64,000 bases of DNA from Peribacillus sp. FSL H8-0477. GTDB taxonomy: Bacteria; Bacillota; Bacilli; Bacillales; DSM-1321. Numbering within the stretch: the stretch's first letter is position 1; the number at the start of each line of letters is the position of its first letter. The translations under genes were made by a program, and so were the position numbers. The notes beneath the pieces are model-generated. The model had not been told where the DNA came from, made no database searches, and was given only the letters and a program-made list of their open reading frames with translations. Below are positions 38,365 to 47,731 of this stretch, one piece after another. The stretch is from contig NZ_JBBODE010000001.1 in the NCBI RefSeq assembly GCF_038002765.1, forward strand, positions 930,001 through 994,000, written 5' to 3'.

Positions 38365-39684
38365 TTACTTTGTTGATACTTCCTGTAGAGCTAGATCATA
38401 ACGGACTAAGTCTTCATAGGTTTCCCGTTTAATAACTAATCTGGACTCTGCATTTTCAGTAAATACGACAGCTGGTTTAGGAATACGGTTATAATTATTC
38501 GCCATGGAATAACCATACGCCCCTGTGCAAAAGACAGCAAGTAGATCTCCACGCCCAGACTTTGGCAATGGTAAATCCCAAATCAGCATATCGCCGCTTT
38601 CACAGCATTTCCCTGCAATCGCCACAGTCTCTTCTACAGGGTCAAGTGGACGGTTTGCCAACACCGCTTCATATTTTGCTTCATACAGAGCTGGCCTGAT
38701 GTTATCACTCATTCCTCCATCAACAGCTAAGTATTTCCGAACCTGCGGGACATCTTTTTCTGAACCGACTTTATATAACGTGATTCCGGCATCTCCGACC
38801 AGTGAACGTCCTGGTTCAATCCAAATCTCTGGCATCATTAATCTGGATTGATTAATATGATTTTGTACTTCTTTAACGATTTCTTCTACATAATAAGCTG
38901 GGGGCAGCGGGTCATCTTCTTTTGTATAGCGAATACCAAATCCTCCGCCTAGATTTAAAACTTTAGGCTGATAGTCAAATGCTTCATACCAAGCCTCTAG
39001 TTGTCCCAGAATTTTTTGCGCAGCTAAAATAAAACCTGTTGTTTGGAAGATCTGGGAACCGATATGACAATGAATTCCCAGCACATTAATATTTTGGTTT
39101 GACAGCGCGGTTTTCAAGGCATGTTCAGCCTGACCGTTTAATAAATCAAAACCAAATTTTGAATCTTCCTGACCTGTCAGAATATAATCATGTGTATGAG
39201 CTTCAATTCCCGGTGTTACCCGCAGCAGAATATTAACCTTTTGGTCTCGAGTTCTACAAAGCGTTTCAAGTAATTCAAGCTCCGAGAAATTATCGACCAC
39301 AATACAACCGACGTTTGTATCAAGAGCCATGATTAATTCTTCTTCACTTTTATTATTGCCATGGAAATGAATCCGTTCAACCGGGAATCCTGCTTTTAAA
39401 GCCGTATAAAGTTCTCCCCCCGAAACAACATCGAGTGACAAACCTTCTTCCTCTGCTAACTGAATCATTGCAATAGAAGAAAAAGCTTTACTTGCATAAG
39501 CCACCTGTGCCGTAACGCCGAGATCCTCAAATGTTTGTTTAAAGCCCCTAGCCCGTTCTCTAATTAACGTCACATCATAGACATAAAGAGGCGTGCCGTA
39601 TTCTGCAGCAAGATCTACTGTATCAACGCCGCCGATTTCTAAATGCCCTTGTTCATTTACTCGTTCAGTTCCATAGAAGTGCAT
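38365..39684 (-). CDS. lysA: Diaminopimelate decarboxylase
   Basis: Last step of lysine synthesis, a PLP enzyme decarboxylating meso-DAP. The 439 residues have the PLP lysine in VAYASKAFSS, the glycine-rich LNLGGGFGIRY, HCHIGSQ, and the GKCCESGDML active-site cysteine region. GGGAGAGGG precedes the ATG. It follows spoVAF, as in B. subtilis. Confidence 0.95.
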   Translation of the reverse strand: MHFYGTERVNEQGHLEIGGVDTVDLAAEYGTPLYVYDVTLIRERARGFKQTFEDLGVTAQVAYASKAFSSIAMIQLAEEEGLSLDVVSGGELYTALKAGFPVERIHFHGNNKSEEELIMALDTNVGCIVVDNFSELELLETLCRTRDQKVNILLRVTPGIEAHTHDYILTGQEDSKFGFDLLNGQAEHALKTALSNQNINVLGIHCHIGSQIFQTTGFILAAQKILGQLEAWYEAFDYQPKVLNLGGGFGIRYTKEDDPLPPAYYVEEIVKEVQNHINQSRLMMPEIWIEPGRSLVGDAGITLYKVGSEKDVPQVRKYLAVDGGMSDNIRPALYEAKYEAVLANRPLDPVEETVAIAGKCCESGDMLIWDLPLPKSGRGDLLAVFCTGAYGYSMANNYNRIPKPAVVFTENAESRLVIKRETYEDLVRYDLALQEVSTK

Positions 39685-39871
39685 ATTCCCTCTCCCTTTC
39701 TTGAAAAAGGTATCTAAATAAATGAGGCAGACTAGAAAGAGTCCGCTCCTTTTGTAAAGGGAATCTTTTTACCCCTTCCATCAACCTCATATTGTGTAAT
39801 TTAGCCTTTTAACGCTTTATTTGAATAAATTTAAAATTACCACAACTTTTCGACAACATCAATACAAAATC

Positions 39872-41347
39872 CTACTTCGTCTGCCGATACTTATTCTGCG
39901 GATGGACCACACTTGGTCTAATTCTTGAACCAGGTAGTGTCCTTCTTATTAAGATATGCGACAAGGCCTTAGGACGAAATGGGATAAATGGCCAAAGATA
40001 TGGTGTATTCAATGATTTTATACTTGCCAGCATAATTAAAAACAAGGTCATTCCTCCAACTAAGCCAGGCAAATGGAAGATTGCGACCAGTAAAAGAATC
40101 ACTAAACGGGCAATTTTATTTGCTACACCAAGCTCTAAACTCGGGGTTACAAAGGTTCCTATTGTGGCGACTGATACATACAGAATAACCTCTGGTACAA
40201 ATAATCCGACATCTATCGCAATTTGACCAATTAATACGGCAGCAATTAACCCCATTGCAGTCGACAGAGGGGTAGGTGTATGAATGGCGGCCATTCTGAG
40301 AAATTCGATTCCGATTTCAGCGATGAACAGTTGAACAATGATTGGGATATTCGTGTGTTCACTAGGCCCGATAAACGCAAGTTTTTCAGGAAGCAGTGAA
40401 GGTTCTACAACAAACAAAAACCAGATAGGCAATAGAAAAAGAGATGCGATAATCCCTAAAAATCTAACCCATCTAACCATCGTACCTACAGCAGGAGACT
40501 GCCGATATTCCTCTGCATGCTGCATGTGATGAAAGATGGTCGTAGGAGTAATGATAACGCTTGGCGAGGTATCAACGATAATAATGACATGGCCCTCTAA
40601 AAGATGTGCTGCTGCGACATCGGGTCGTTCTGTATAGCGCACAAGTGGATAAGGGTTATATCCTTGTTTAACAATAAATTCTTCAATCGTTTTATCAGCC
40701 ATCGGCAGTCCGTCCATATCAATGGCTTCTAATTCTTTACGGATGACGTCAATTAAATCTGGATCAGCAATATCTTTAATATACCCAATAGAGATATCCG
40801 TTTTTGAACGTTCCCCTACCTTCAGCATTTCAAAACGCAGATTCTCATCACGAATTCTGCGTCTCGTTAACGCGGTATTCAGAATGATATTTTCTACGTA
40901 CCCATCGCGTGATCCCCGGACGACTTTTTCTGTATCCGGCTCTTCCGGACTTCTCCCTGGATAACTTCTCACATCCACGACTAAGGCAATCGGTGTACCA
41001 TCAACGATAACAGCGATTAGACCAGACAAGACCTGATCAACCATTTCATCTAGTGTTTCAACTCGGCTGACCGATTGGTTCACCAATCTATTTTCTATAA
41101 TCTCAAAAACTTTCGCCTTATTCGTTTCTTTATCATTAATTGTAACAAGCTGACTAAGAATATCCGTAATGAAACTCGTTTCACAAAGCCCATTGACATA
41201 ATACATTTGAATATCCGTTTTTAAGATAACAAACTTGCGGACACCCAGGTCAAAGCTGGTTCCCAGTCCGACATTTTTTTTGAAATAAGCTTCTACTTGA
41301 TCTGCGTCCTTATAAATCTTCGTCTTGTTCTCGTTTTCCGAACTCAC
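39872..41347 (-). CDS. spoVAF: Stage V sporulation protein AF
   Basis: GerA-A-like inner spore membrane protein associated with DPA release. The 491 residues have a large N-terminal cytosolic GerA domain (1-290), and five or so membrane helices (about 300-450). GTG at 41347 is eight bases after AGGAG and overlaps spoVAEA by 38 bases. Last gene of this spoVA operon. Confidence 0.92.
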   Translation of the reverse strand: MSSENENKTKIYKDADQVEAYFKKNVGLGTSFDLGVRKFVILKTDIQMYYVNGLCETSFITDILSQLVTINDKETNKAKVFEIIENRLVNQSVSRVETLDEMVDQVLSGLIAVIVDGTPIALVVDVRSYPGRSPEEPDTEKVVRGSRDGYVENIILNTALTRRRIRDENLRFEMLKVGERSKTDISIGYIKDIADPDLIDVIRKELEAIDMDGLPMADKTIEEFIVKQGYNPYPLVRYTERPDVAAAHLLEGHVIIIVDTSPSVIITPTTIFHHMQHAEEYRQSPAVGTMVRWVRFLGIIASLFLLPIWFLFVVEPSLLPEKLAFIGPSEHTNIPIIVQLFIAEIGIEFLRMAAIHTPTPLSTAMGLIAAVLIGQIAIDVGLFVPEVILYVSVATIGTFVTPSLELGVANKIARLVILLLVAIFHLPGLVGGMTLFLIMLASIKSLNTPYLWPFIPFRPKALSHILIRRTLPGSRIRPSVVHPQNKYRQTK

Positions 41348-41909
41348 GATACCCGCTCCTTTCTAAAATAAGTTCCACCGCTAACCTGGTAATGGGTGCT
41401 CCTTTACGATAATCGTCCCTGCTTGCCATTTTCCCAATGTCTCCGATTCCAACAACCAACGGTGCATGTAAGTCATCAATACAGTACACTGTGTCTCCCG
41501 TAATTCTTCCAAGTTCAAATTCAGCTGTGCCATTTTTATCGACGCCTTGAGGAGTTAAATTCCCTTCTCGATCAATACTTACATCCACTCTTGTCCACTC
41601 TGCGTGTCTAGTCCTTGATGCAACAGCGATAATCCCAAGAACTTCAATTCCTTCATCAAGAGCCACATAGCGCATCGCTGTTTCACCTGCTCCTTCACCG
41701 ACAATTCCACTATCATCAAACATAACTAAAACAGGATCATAGGGCGTCTTCTTGATCATTCTGACTAATTCGGCACCCGAATGAACCGATGGATTTCCAT
41801 ATGACATTGAAATACATCGACCGCCAATCTCCTTCGCCACAAGCTCTACCACTCGCTTTGCATATTCATCACCATCTGTAATTAAGATTACTTTTCTTTT
41901 TGCATCCAT
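41310..41909 (-). CDS. spoVAEA: Stage V sporulation protein AEA
   Basis: A 199-residue soluble protein beginning [19 protein letters not shown] with [19 protein letters not shown], matching SpoVAEA (about 203 aa). Its start lies only about 24 bases after the spoVAB stop, with AAAGGA in between. In B. subtilis spoVAC, spoVAD and spoVAEB occupy that junction. Confidence 0.9.
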   Translation of the reverse strand: MDAKRKVILITDGDEYAKRVVELVAKEIGGRCISMSYGNPSVHSGAELVRMIKKTPYDPVLVMFDDSGIVGEGAGETAMRYVALDEGIEVLGIIAVASRTRHAEWTRVDVSIDREGNLTPQGVDKNGTAEFELGRITGDTVYCIDDLHAPLVVGIGDIGKMASRDDYRKGAPITRLAVELILERSGYREFGKREQDEDL

Positions 41910-41933
41910 CAACTTGTTCCTTTCAGCACTTTG

Positions 41934-42356
41934 TTATAAATCGACAAAATAGAGCCATTGAAACAATGAACCGGCCACTTTTCCTAGTACAAGGGCCATC
42001 ACCAAATGAATCACTTTATCCTGAAGCCCAATGCGTTTTGAAAGAATCGGAAAAACATTAATAACCTCCGTAAGCGCAGCTGCCAGCATTCCATTAAAAA
42101 TCCCATCCGCCAGTCCGATTGGCAGCAGGATATACGCATGTATGTAAAACGATACACCTTGTAATTCGTTCCATCCAAAGAACACGATCCCTAAAACGAT
42201 GGCCGCTTCATAGGCCGGAAGCCTCTTTTCTGTTTTGGTGAGCTGAGCAAGCCTTGGGAGAACTCCTAGCACAGTTAGGAAGGCTACAAACCCAGCACCC
42301 ACGGACAGACCACCAGCAAGTCCGACAAACATACAGAAGAGAATACTACCTGTCAT
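41934..42356 (-). CDS. spoVAB: Stage V sporulation protein AB
   Basis: A 140-residue polytopic membrane protein (MTGSILFCMFVGLAGGLSVG; VGAGFVAFLTVLGVLPRL). Length and the second gene position match SpoVAB (141 aa). The ATG at 42356 overlaps the spoVAA 3' end by 11 bases and has TAGG upstream; an earlier ATG at 42386 has no ribosome site. Confidence 0.88.
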   Translation of the reverse strand: MTGSILFCMFVGLAGGLSVGAGFVAFLTVLGVLPRLAQLTKTEKRLPAYEAAIVLGIVFFGWNELQGVSFYIHAYILLPIGLADGIFNGMLAAALTEVINVFPILSKRIGLQDKVIHLVMALVLGKVAGSLFQWLYFVDL

Positions 42357-42963
42357 CAAGATGCCTAATACTTTCCTTATTTTCATGCATAATTACGTAT
42401 TGATCGAGGTCTTGCTGGTAGTTGAAAATTTCAACCTCAAGCGGACTTGGTTCTTCATTAAACCTTTTTTTAAAGAATTGATTAAAGAAGAGAATCATTC
42501 CAAGTCCTAAGCCAAAACTATAGGGAATTTGGATAAGCAGAGGCTTCGTATCCTCCCTTCCTGTAATCATCTTGAATAATTTTTGATGTACTTCTTGCAT
42601 ACTGACATCCACATGAAAGTTCATAATAGTGATGCCTGCCCCTATAAATAAAAGAAACCAAACGGCTAGAAAAGATAGAATGGAGAATCTTCTTTTCTCA
42701 TAAATAACTTCAATAATCGTTTGTGCTGGTCCAAGGGTTTGCACTTCAATGGTTGGATCCACATTACGGATACATTGAATCATATGGATAAGATCGATAA
42801 TGATGATATTGTTATCCGCTCTCGATACCTTTAACAGTTTCGTTTGTTCTAAGGTCTTAACAATATCGTCCGGACCTATAATTCGGGCAACATCTTTTAC
42901 GAATAATTCTTGCTCTTGACGAACATGTACCCTGTTTCTCATACGAACATAGACTAGTTCCAT
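42346..42963 (-). CDS. spoVAA: Stage V sporulation protein AA
   Basis: A 205-residue protein starting MELVYVRMRNRV, with a soluble N-terminal domain (TIEVQTLGPAQTIIEVIYEKRR, conserved in SpoVAA) and two membrane helices (about 110-130 and 150-172). ATG at 42963 follows GGAG by ten bases. First gene of the operon. Confidence 0.88.
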   Translation of the reverse strand: MELVYVRMRNRVHVRQEQELFVKDVARIIGPDDIVKTLEQTKLLKVSRADNNIIIIDLIHMIQCIRNVDPTIEVQTLGPAQTIIEVIYEKRRFSILSFLAVWFLLFIGAGITIMNFHVDVSMQEVHQKLFKMITGREDTKPLLIQIPYSFGLGLGMILFFNQFFKKRFNEEPSPLEVEIFNYQQDLDQYVIMHENKESIRHLDDR

Positions 42964-43000
42964 ACATTTCACACTCCGCCCATTGATTTCCGTATAAAAC

Positions 43001-43031
43001 TAGTATGGATTGCGAAGACAAGGAACATACA
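43001..43031 (-). promoter_or_regulatory. Candidate sigma-G promoter of the spoVA operon
   Basis: TGTATG and CATACTA are separated by 18 bases on the minus strand, close to the forespore elements TGmATA and CATnnTA, with the start about 35 bases before spoVAA. Confidence 0.45.
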
Positions 43032-43061
43032 AGGCACTTTACAAAGTGTAAAAATTCCCAT

Positions 43062-43114
43062 AAAAAAAAGCTGTCCCTGCAGGTCATGTAAAACATGATC
43101 TGCAGGGACAGCCG
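43062..43114 (-). terminator. Strong terminator after the NCS2 permease
   Basis: GGCTGTCCCTGCAG-ATCATG ... CATGA-CTGCAGGGACAGC forms a ~20-bp stem and is followed by eight U on the minus strand. Confidence 0.93.
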
Positions 43115-43125
43115 ATTCTATATAC

Positions 43126-44418
43126 TTAAGTCGTTGGGAAAAAAATCATTTGAAGAAGGAAGATTACACCGAATACTAAAATTAATGGATGAACTTCTTT
43201 CCATTTTCCACTGACAATTTTCAATAAGGGATAGGTAATGAACCCAATTGCAATCCCTGTGGAGATACTAGAAGTCAACGGCATCACCAGGATAATCGCA
43301 AAAGCAGGAAATGCTTCATCAAGTTTCATCCAATCAATCTTAGATAGACCAACCATCATGAAACTGCCGACAATAATTAACACTGGAGCTGTAATTGACG
43401 GCAATCCCGAAATTGCGCTGATCAGCGGAGAGAAAAAGGCGGTTATTGCAAAGAGAATAGCAATGACAATAGCCGTTAATCCAGTTCGTCCTCCCGCCGT
43501 AACACCAGCGGTTGATTCCACATAAGCTGTGGAAGGACTTGTTCCAAACAGCGAACCGACAGTCGTTGCTACCGCATCGCCAAGGAAAGCGGTTTTAGCG
43601 TTTGGAAGTTTCCCATCTTTCATTAAACCAGCTTGTTCCGTTACACCAATCATCGTACCCGTTGTATCAAAAATAGTGACAAGTAAAAAGGCAAATACAA
43701 CCGCATATAAACTGTTTGAGAATACACCAGAAATATCAATGTCTAAGAAGACTGGTGCTGGTGGTGTTGACACGACATCAGTAAACTGAAGCATGTTGAA
43801 GAAATAACCAATAACTGCCGTAACCAGCATTCCAAGGAACAATGCCCCTTTAACATTCCTTGCCATCAAGATAAGAGTAATAAATAAGCCAACAATCGAT
43901 AAAACCGCTATAGGCGAACTTAGGTCACCTAAGGAAACAAACGTTTCCTTATTTGGAACAATAATTTGACTATTTCTTAACCCCATAAACGCAATAAATA
44001 GCCCAATACCAGACGTAATACCATATTTAAGCGAATTAGGGATCGCTAAAATAATCATTTCACGAAGCTTTGTAACACTTAATAATAAAAATAGAAGACC
44101 TGCAATAAAGACGGTACCTAATACAATTTGATAAGAAAGTCCTTGTGTACCGACAACACTTGCAAAGTATGCATTTAACCCCATACCCGGTGCTACAGCA
44201 ATTGGGTACTTAGCGAAAATACCCATGATTAAGGTACCTATGACAGCGGATATAATCGTTGCCATAAACACCTGATCAAAAGGTATTCCGGCAGATTTAA
44301 GGATAGCGGGATTCACAATTATAATATAAACCATTGTAAAAAAAGTTGTAAACCCTGCAATTAACTCGGTTCGGATAGTCGTTCCATGTTCTTTCAGGGA
44401 AAAATATTTCTCAAGCAT
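43126..44418 (-). CDS. NCS2-family purine permease (PbuG/PbuO type)
   Basis: Predicted proton-coupled importer of hypoxanthine/guanine/adenine. The 430-residue polytopic protein begins MLEKYFSLKEHGTTIRTE and has AVAPGMGLNAYFA and the FDTTGTMIGV and GTSPSTAYVES blocks of the AzgA-like subfamily. Distinguishing PbuG from PbuO by eye is not safe. AGGAGG-type site (GGAGGT) precedes the ATG. Confidence 0.88.
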   Translation of the reverse strand: MLEKYFSLKEHGTTIRTELIAGFTTFFTMVYIIIVNPAILKSAGIPFDQVFMATIISAVIGTLIMGIFAKYPIAVAPGMGLNAYFASVVGTQGLSYQIVLGTVFIAGLLFLLLSVTKLREMIILAIPNSLKYGITSGIGLFIAFMGLRNSQIIVPNKETFVSLGDLSSPIAVLSIVGLFITLILMARNVKGALFLGMLVTAVIGYFFNMLQFTDVVSTPPAPVFLDIDISGVFSNSLYAVVFAFLLVTIFDTTGTMIGVTEQAGLMKDGKLPNAKTAFLGDAVATTVGSLFGTSPSTAYVESTAGVTAGGRTGLTAIVIAILFAITAFFSPLISAISGLPSITAPVLIIVGSFMMVGLSKIDWMKLDEAFPAFAIILVMPLTSSISTGIAIGFITYPLLKIVSGKWKEVHPLILVFGVIFLLQMIFFPTT

Positions 44419-44445
44419 CTTAATACCTCCACATTTTCAAAAAAG

Positions 44446-44498
44446 CGAATAAAATCAACAGCATTTCTTATAATATTCGTTTTTCCATGTTATTTCAA
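44446..44498 (-). promoter_or_regulatory. Permease promoter with PurBox-like inverted pair
   Basis: TTGAAA and TATTAT are 17 bases apart on the minus strand (44493-44498 and 44470-44475). CGAAT and ATTCG lie inverted with 24 bases between them, the first overlapping the -10. The spacing resembles a PurR PurBox pair, though CGAAC is replaced by CGAAT. Confidence 0.45.
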
Positions 44499-44657
44499 CT
44501 AAAATCTATCATATTTTTATATTTTTTTAACAAAAGAGGCCATTTTGACTGCGAAGCCGCTTTCATTCTTCATTAGTATTGCTTAGACAGCAAAAGTAAT
44601 GCTTGTTACGTGATTTTTCAGAAATATTTTTAAGTTCAATCATTGACATATGTACAC

Positions 44658-44695
44658 AAAAAAGAACACATGAATCATCGATTCATGTGTTCTTT
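44658..44695 (-). terminator. sigF terminator, containing the sigF stop codon
   Basis: AAAGAACACATGAATC / GATTCATGTGTTCTTT forms a near-perfect hairpin with six U. The last codons and TGA of sigF lie inside the left arm. Confidence 0.93.
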
Positions 44696-45433
44696 CATTT
44701 GCTGTAAGATTTTTTTTTCAAGCCGTGAAACTTGAACCTGTGAAATACCGAGCCGACCGGCAACCTCAGATTGGGTTTGATCTTTATAGTAGCGTAAATA
44801 AACGATTAGCCTTTCCCGTTCATCTAACTCCTCTATGGCTTCTTTTAAGGTGATTTTATCAAACCATTTTGTATCATTATTGTCGGCCATTTGATCCAGC
44901 AAGGTAATGGGATCACCGTCATTTTCATAAACGGTTTCATGGATGGATGAAGGTGTCCTGCTCGCTTCTTGAGCAAGAATCACTTCTTCAGGAGTCAACT
45001 CTAGAAATTCGGCAAGTTCGTTAACAGTTGGTACTCTTCCAAAATTTTTGGAAAGCTCTTCTTTAGCACGGCGAATTTTATTGGCCATTTCTTTTAATGA
45101 CCGGCTCACCTTTACTGTTCCGTCGTCACGGATAAAACGTTGAATTTCGCCAATAATCATAGGAACTGCATAAGTTGAAAACTTGACCTCGAATGATAAA
45201 TCGAACTTATCGACGGATTTCAGAAGTCCAATACAGCCAATCTGATATAAATCATCAGGCTCATATCCTCTATTAAGGAAACGTTGAACAACAGACCATA
45301 CCAGTCTCAAATTACTTTGGACAATCAGGTCCCTCGCAGCCTGATCACCGCTCTGACTGCTCTGAATTAACCGCCGTAATTCATCATCCTTCAAATGGGT
45401 TTGTTTCTTCTTATTTTTAACCTCCACATCCAT
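44675..45433 (-). CDS. sigF: RNA polymerase sigma-F (SpoIIAC)
   Basis: First forespore-specific sigma factor. The 252 residues have region 2 (GYEPDDLYQIGCIGLLKSVDKFD, FSTYAVPMIIGEIQRF), region 3 and region 4 (DERERLIVYLRYYKDQTQSEVA ... SQVQVSRLEKK), closely matching B. subtilis SigF. ATG at 45433 is eight bases after AAGGGAG. Third gene of spoIIA. Confidence 0.97.
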   Translation of the reverse strand: MDVEVKNKKKQTHLKDDELRRLIQSSQSGDQAARDLIVQSNLRLVWSVVQRFLNRGYEPDDLYQIGCIGLLKSVDKFDLSFEVKFSTYAVPMIIGEIQRFIRDDGTVKVSRSLKEMANKIRRAKEELSKNFGRVPTVNELAEFLELTPEEVILAQEASRTPSSIHETVYENDGDPITLLDQMADNNDTKWFDKITLKEAIEELDERERLIVYLRYYKDQTQSEVAGRLGISQVQVSRLEKKILQQMKEHMNR

Positions 45434-45446
45434 ATGCAAATCTCCC

Positions 45447-45884
45447 TTAATTGCACACTTTACTTTTGGTTAAGTGCTTTTTTAAACGAATGATTGTTCC
45501 TTCGCCTTTATGGGAAATGACATGCATCTCGTCCATGAAATTTTCCATGATTGTGAAGCCCATACCGGAGCGTTCAAGCTCAGGCTTTGTTGTATAAAGC
45601 GGCTGTGTGGCTTCTCCGACATCATCTATACCGAGACCCTCATCTCGGAAAATTATTTCAACTACATCGCCTTCAATCATGACTGAGATATAGACCATAC
45701 CGTTCGGATCATTTTCATAACCGTGAATAATTGAATTTGTTACGGCTTCAGACACAACTGTCTGAATCTCAGTCAGTTCATCCAAGGCAGGATCCAGCTG
45801 AGCAATGAACGCGGCTACTGTCACTCTGGCAAAGGACTCGTTTTGGCTTAATGCGGTAAATTTAATTTCCATGTTATTTTTCAT
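45447..45884 (-). CDS. spoIIAB: Anti-sigma-F factor / serine kinase SpoIIAB
   Basis: GHKL kinase that holds SigF inactive and phosphorylates SpoIIAA. The 145 residues have the N box [13 protein letters not shown]1 RDEGLGI and G2 [13 protein letters not shown]. It is spaced two bases from spoIIAA and 13 from sigF. Confidence 0.97.
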   Translation of the reverse strand: MKNNMEIKFTALSQNESFARVTVAAFIAQLDPALDELTEIQTVVSEAVTNSIIHGYENDPNGMVYISVMIEGDVVEIIFRDEGLGIDDVGEATQPLYTTKPELERSGMGFTIMENFMDEMHVISHKGEGTIIRLKKHLTKSKVCN

Positions 45885-45886
45885 GG

Positions 45887-46237
45887 TTAGGCAACCCCCA
45901 ATCTTTGTAAAGCGTTTTCCTCAGAAAGTTCCAGCTTAATAATCTTAAACAACCCGGACATCTCAAATAGTCGCTTTATCGTTGGGGAAATTGCACACAC
46001 AACCATTTCACCCTTCTTTTCCTTAATTTGCTTATAGCGTCCTAGAATGACTCCTAGTCCTGAACTATCCATAAAGGAAAGCCCCCCGAGGTTTAAAATA
46101 ATATGCTGAATGTTATGCTTTATAATCGCGGATTCAGCCTGTTTTCTTAATTTTTCTGCCGTATGATGATCTAATTCTCCCTTTAAGCGTATGCATAGGA
46201 CTCGATCCTTTGCTTCCATATCAATGATAAGACTCAC
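45887..46237 (-). CDS. spoIIAA: Anti-anti-sigma factor SpoIIAA
   Basis: STAS-domain protein that binds SpoIIAB and frees SigF when dephosphorylated by SpoIIE. The 116 residues contain [15 protein letters not shown], whose first serine of the SSG is the phosphorylation site. GTG start at 46237 follows AAGGAGG. Confidence 0.96.
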   Translation of the reverse strand: MSLIIDMEAKDRVLCIRLKGELDHHTAEKLRKQAESAIIKHNIQHIILNLGGLSFMDSSGLGVILGRYKQIKEKKGEMVVCAISPTIKRLFEMSGLFKIIKLELSEENALQRLGVA

Positions 46238-46274
46238 AATATACAGCCTCCTTATCTGTCGTTATAGAAGTCAA

Positions 46275-46302
46275 ATTCTCCTTTTGTCCAATAGAATCCT
46301 TC
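46275..46302 (-). promoter_or_regulatory. Sigma-H promoter of the spoIIA operon
   Basis: GAAGGATTC and GGAGAAT are separated by 12 bases on the minus strand, matching the sigma-H elements RnAGGAwww and RnnGAAT with one mismatch. It lies between dacF and spoIIAA. Confidence 0.7.
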
Positions 46303-46368
46303 TCTCTGGCAAAACTAGTGTCCTTTCGCTGAAAAAAGTTTATATACGCATTCTTTTGACAAATTATG

Positions 46369-47529
46369 CTAATTGGTTTGTGTGAACATTCCAAAAACCC
46401 GTTTATACAGCTCCCACCAGCTTGCTTTTTCAATCTTTTCCTTTGCTACGATTGGGGATTCAACGACCAGCTTCCCATCTTTGATAATTTTCAGCTTACC
46501 AATTTCTTCTCCTTTAGCAATTGGTGCCTTTATCTGTTTGTCCATTTCGATACTTCTCGTAAAATCCTTTGCTAATCCGCCTTTTTTAGTCAATACAGAG
46601 ATGGGTTCACTTGTAACGCCTGTGACAGTCTTTTTACTGCCTTTACTTACTGGTGCTTTTTTTAGTATTACGCCTCTTTCATAGAGGGGATGGGTCATAT
46701 ATTGCGAGAAGGCGTAATCGAGCATTTTTGTCACCTGTGCATTACGAGTCTTTGGATTCGGCGCACCAAACACAACGGCAATCACGCGCATATTCCCTTT
46801 TTTCGCTGTAGCCGTCAAGCAATATTTTGCTTCATTTGTATAGCCTGTTTTTAATCCATCAACACCTGGATAAAATTTCACCAATCGGTTGGTGTTTACA
46901 AGCCAGAACTTTTTGTCGGTATCTTCACGCAGGTAGGATTCATAAACTCCTGTAAAGTTTGTAATCTTTTCATATTTAAGTAATTCCTTTGCCATAATCG
47001 ACATATCATGTGCTGTGCTGTAGTGATCCTCTACAGGTAAGCCAGTAGGGTTTTGAAATTTTGTGTTTTTCAATCCCAACTGTTTAACCTTTTCATTCAT
47101 TTTTTTAACGAAGCCTTCTTCTGAACCACCTAGTCTTTCAGCCATTGCCATTGATGCGTCATTCGCAGATCCAATTGAGATTCCCTGAAGCATCTGCTCC
47201 GTTGTCATTTCCTCTCCTGGTTCTAGAAAAATTTGTGATCCACCCATTGAGGCAGCATAATCACTTGTTCGAATTTTCTCATCAAACTTTAAATCTCCTT
47301 TATCAATGGCCTCCATGATCAACAGCATCGTCATAATCTTAGTCATACTTGCCGGAGGGAGTTTTTCTTGTGAGTTCTTTTCATATAAAACAGTCCCGGT
47401 ATCTCTTTCTATTAATATCGCCGATTTTGCACTATCAGCCAATTCAACGCCTTTTTCTTCAGCTGCCTTAACAGGTGATACCACGCTAAAGCTCATTACA
47501 ATGATGCACAGAGAAAGAATACGCTTCAT
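46369..47529 (-). CDS. dacF: Sporulation D-alanyl-D-alanine carboxypeptidase DacF
   Basis: Forespore-expressed penicillin-binding protein that works with DacB on cortex cross-linking. The 386 residues have a signal peptide (about 1-23), SMTKIM (SxxK), SAND-type SxN (IGSANDAS) and KTGYT motifs and a C-terminal tail. ATG at 47529 follows GGAGGTTTAGAG; the ORF upstream of it is rejected. Placed before spoIIAA as in B. subtilis. Confidence 0.94.
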   Translation of the reverse strand: MKRILSLCIIVMSFSVVSPVKAAEEKGVELADSAKSAILIERDTGTVLYEKNSQEKLPPASMTKIMTMLLIMEAIDKGDLKFDEKIRTSDYAASMGGSQIFLEPGEEMTTEQMLQGISIGSANDASMAMAERLGGSEEGFVKKMNEKVKQLGLKNTKFQNPTGLPVEDHYSTAHDMSIMAKELLKYEKITNFTGVYESYLREDTDKKFWLVNTNRLVKFYPGVDGLKTGYTNEAKYCLTATAKKGNMRVIAVVFGAPNPKTRNAQVTKMLDYAFSQYMTHPLYERGVILKKAPVSKGSKKTVTGVTSEPISVLTKKGGLAKDFTRSIEMDKQIKAPIAKGEEIGKLKIIKDGKLVVESPIVAKEKIEKASWWELYKRVFGMFTQTN

Positions 47530-47556
47530 CTCTAAACCTCCATTCGTTATAGAAAC

Positions 47557-47584
47557 ATCATTTCCAATAAACCCATTTTTATAC
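47557..47584 (-). promoter_or_regulatory. Candidate sigma-F promoter of dacF
   Basis: GTATA and GGAAATGAT are 14 bases apart on the minus strand, one mismatch from the sigma-F elements GywTA and GGnnAnAnT. dacF is a known sigma-F target. Confidence 0.5.
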
Positions 47585-47663
47585 AATAAAAACCGGAATA
47601 TTGCATTCCTGTTTCAAGCCTTAGTTCTAAGTTTAGAGATAAAACATCTATGTAGTTTTAAGC

Positions 47664-47724
47664 AAAAAAAAAAGCCAATTTCCAGAGATAGAATGAAACA
47701 TTCTATCTTAGGAAATTGGCTATA
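47664..47724 (-). terminator. pdp terminator
   Basis: GCCAATTTCC(TA)AGATAGAATG ... CATTCTATCTCTGGAAATTGGC with ten U following; ends the drm-pupG-pdp operon. Confidence 0.93.
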
Positions 47725-47731
47725 CATAATC

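Noticed and set aside
39685-39871. Lysine riboswitch upstream of lysA
   Set aside because: Only a 7-bp GCGGACT/AGTCTGC hairpin is seen; the conserved L-box core is missing.
44419-44660. Purine riboswitch upstream of the NCS2 permease
   Set aside because: The three-way junction with its conserved loops is not present.
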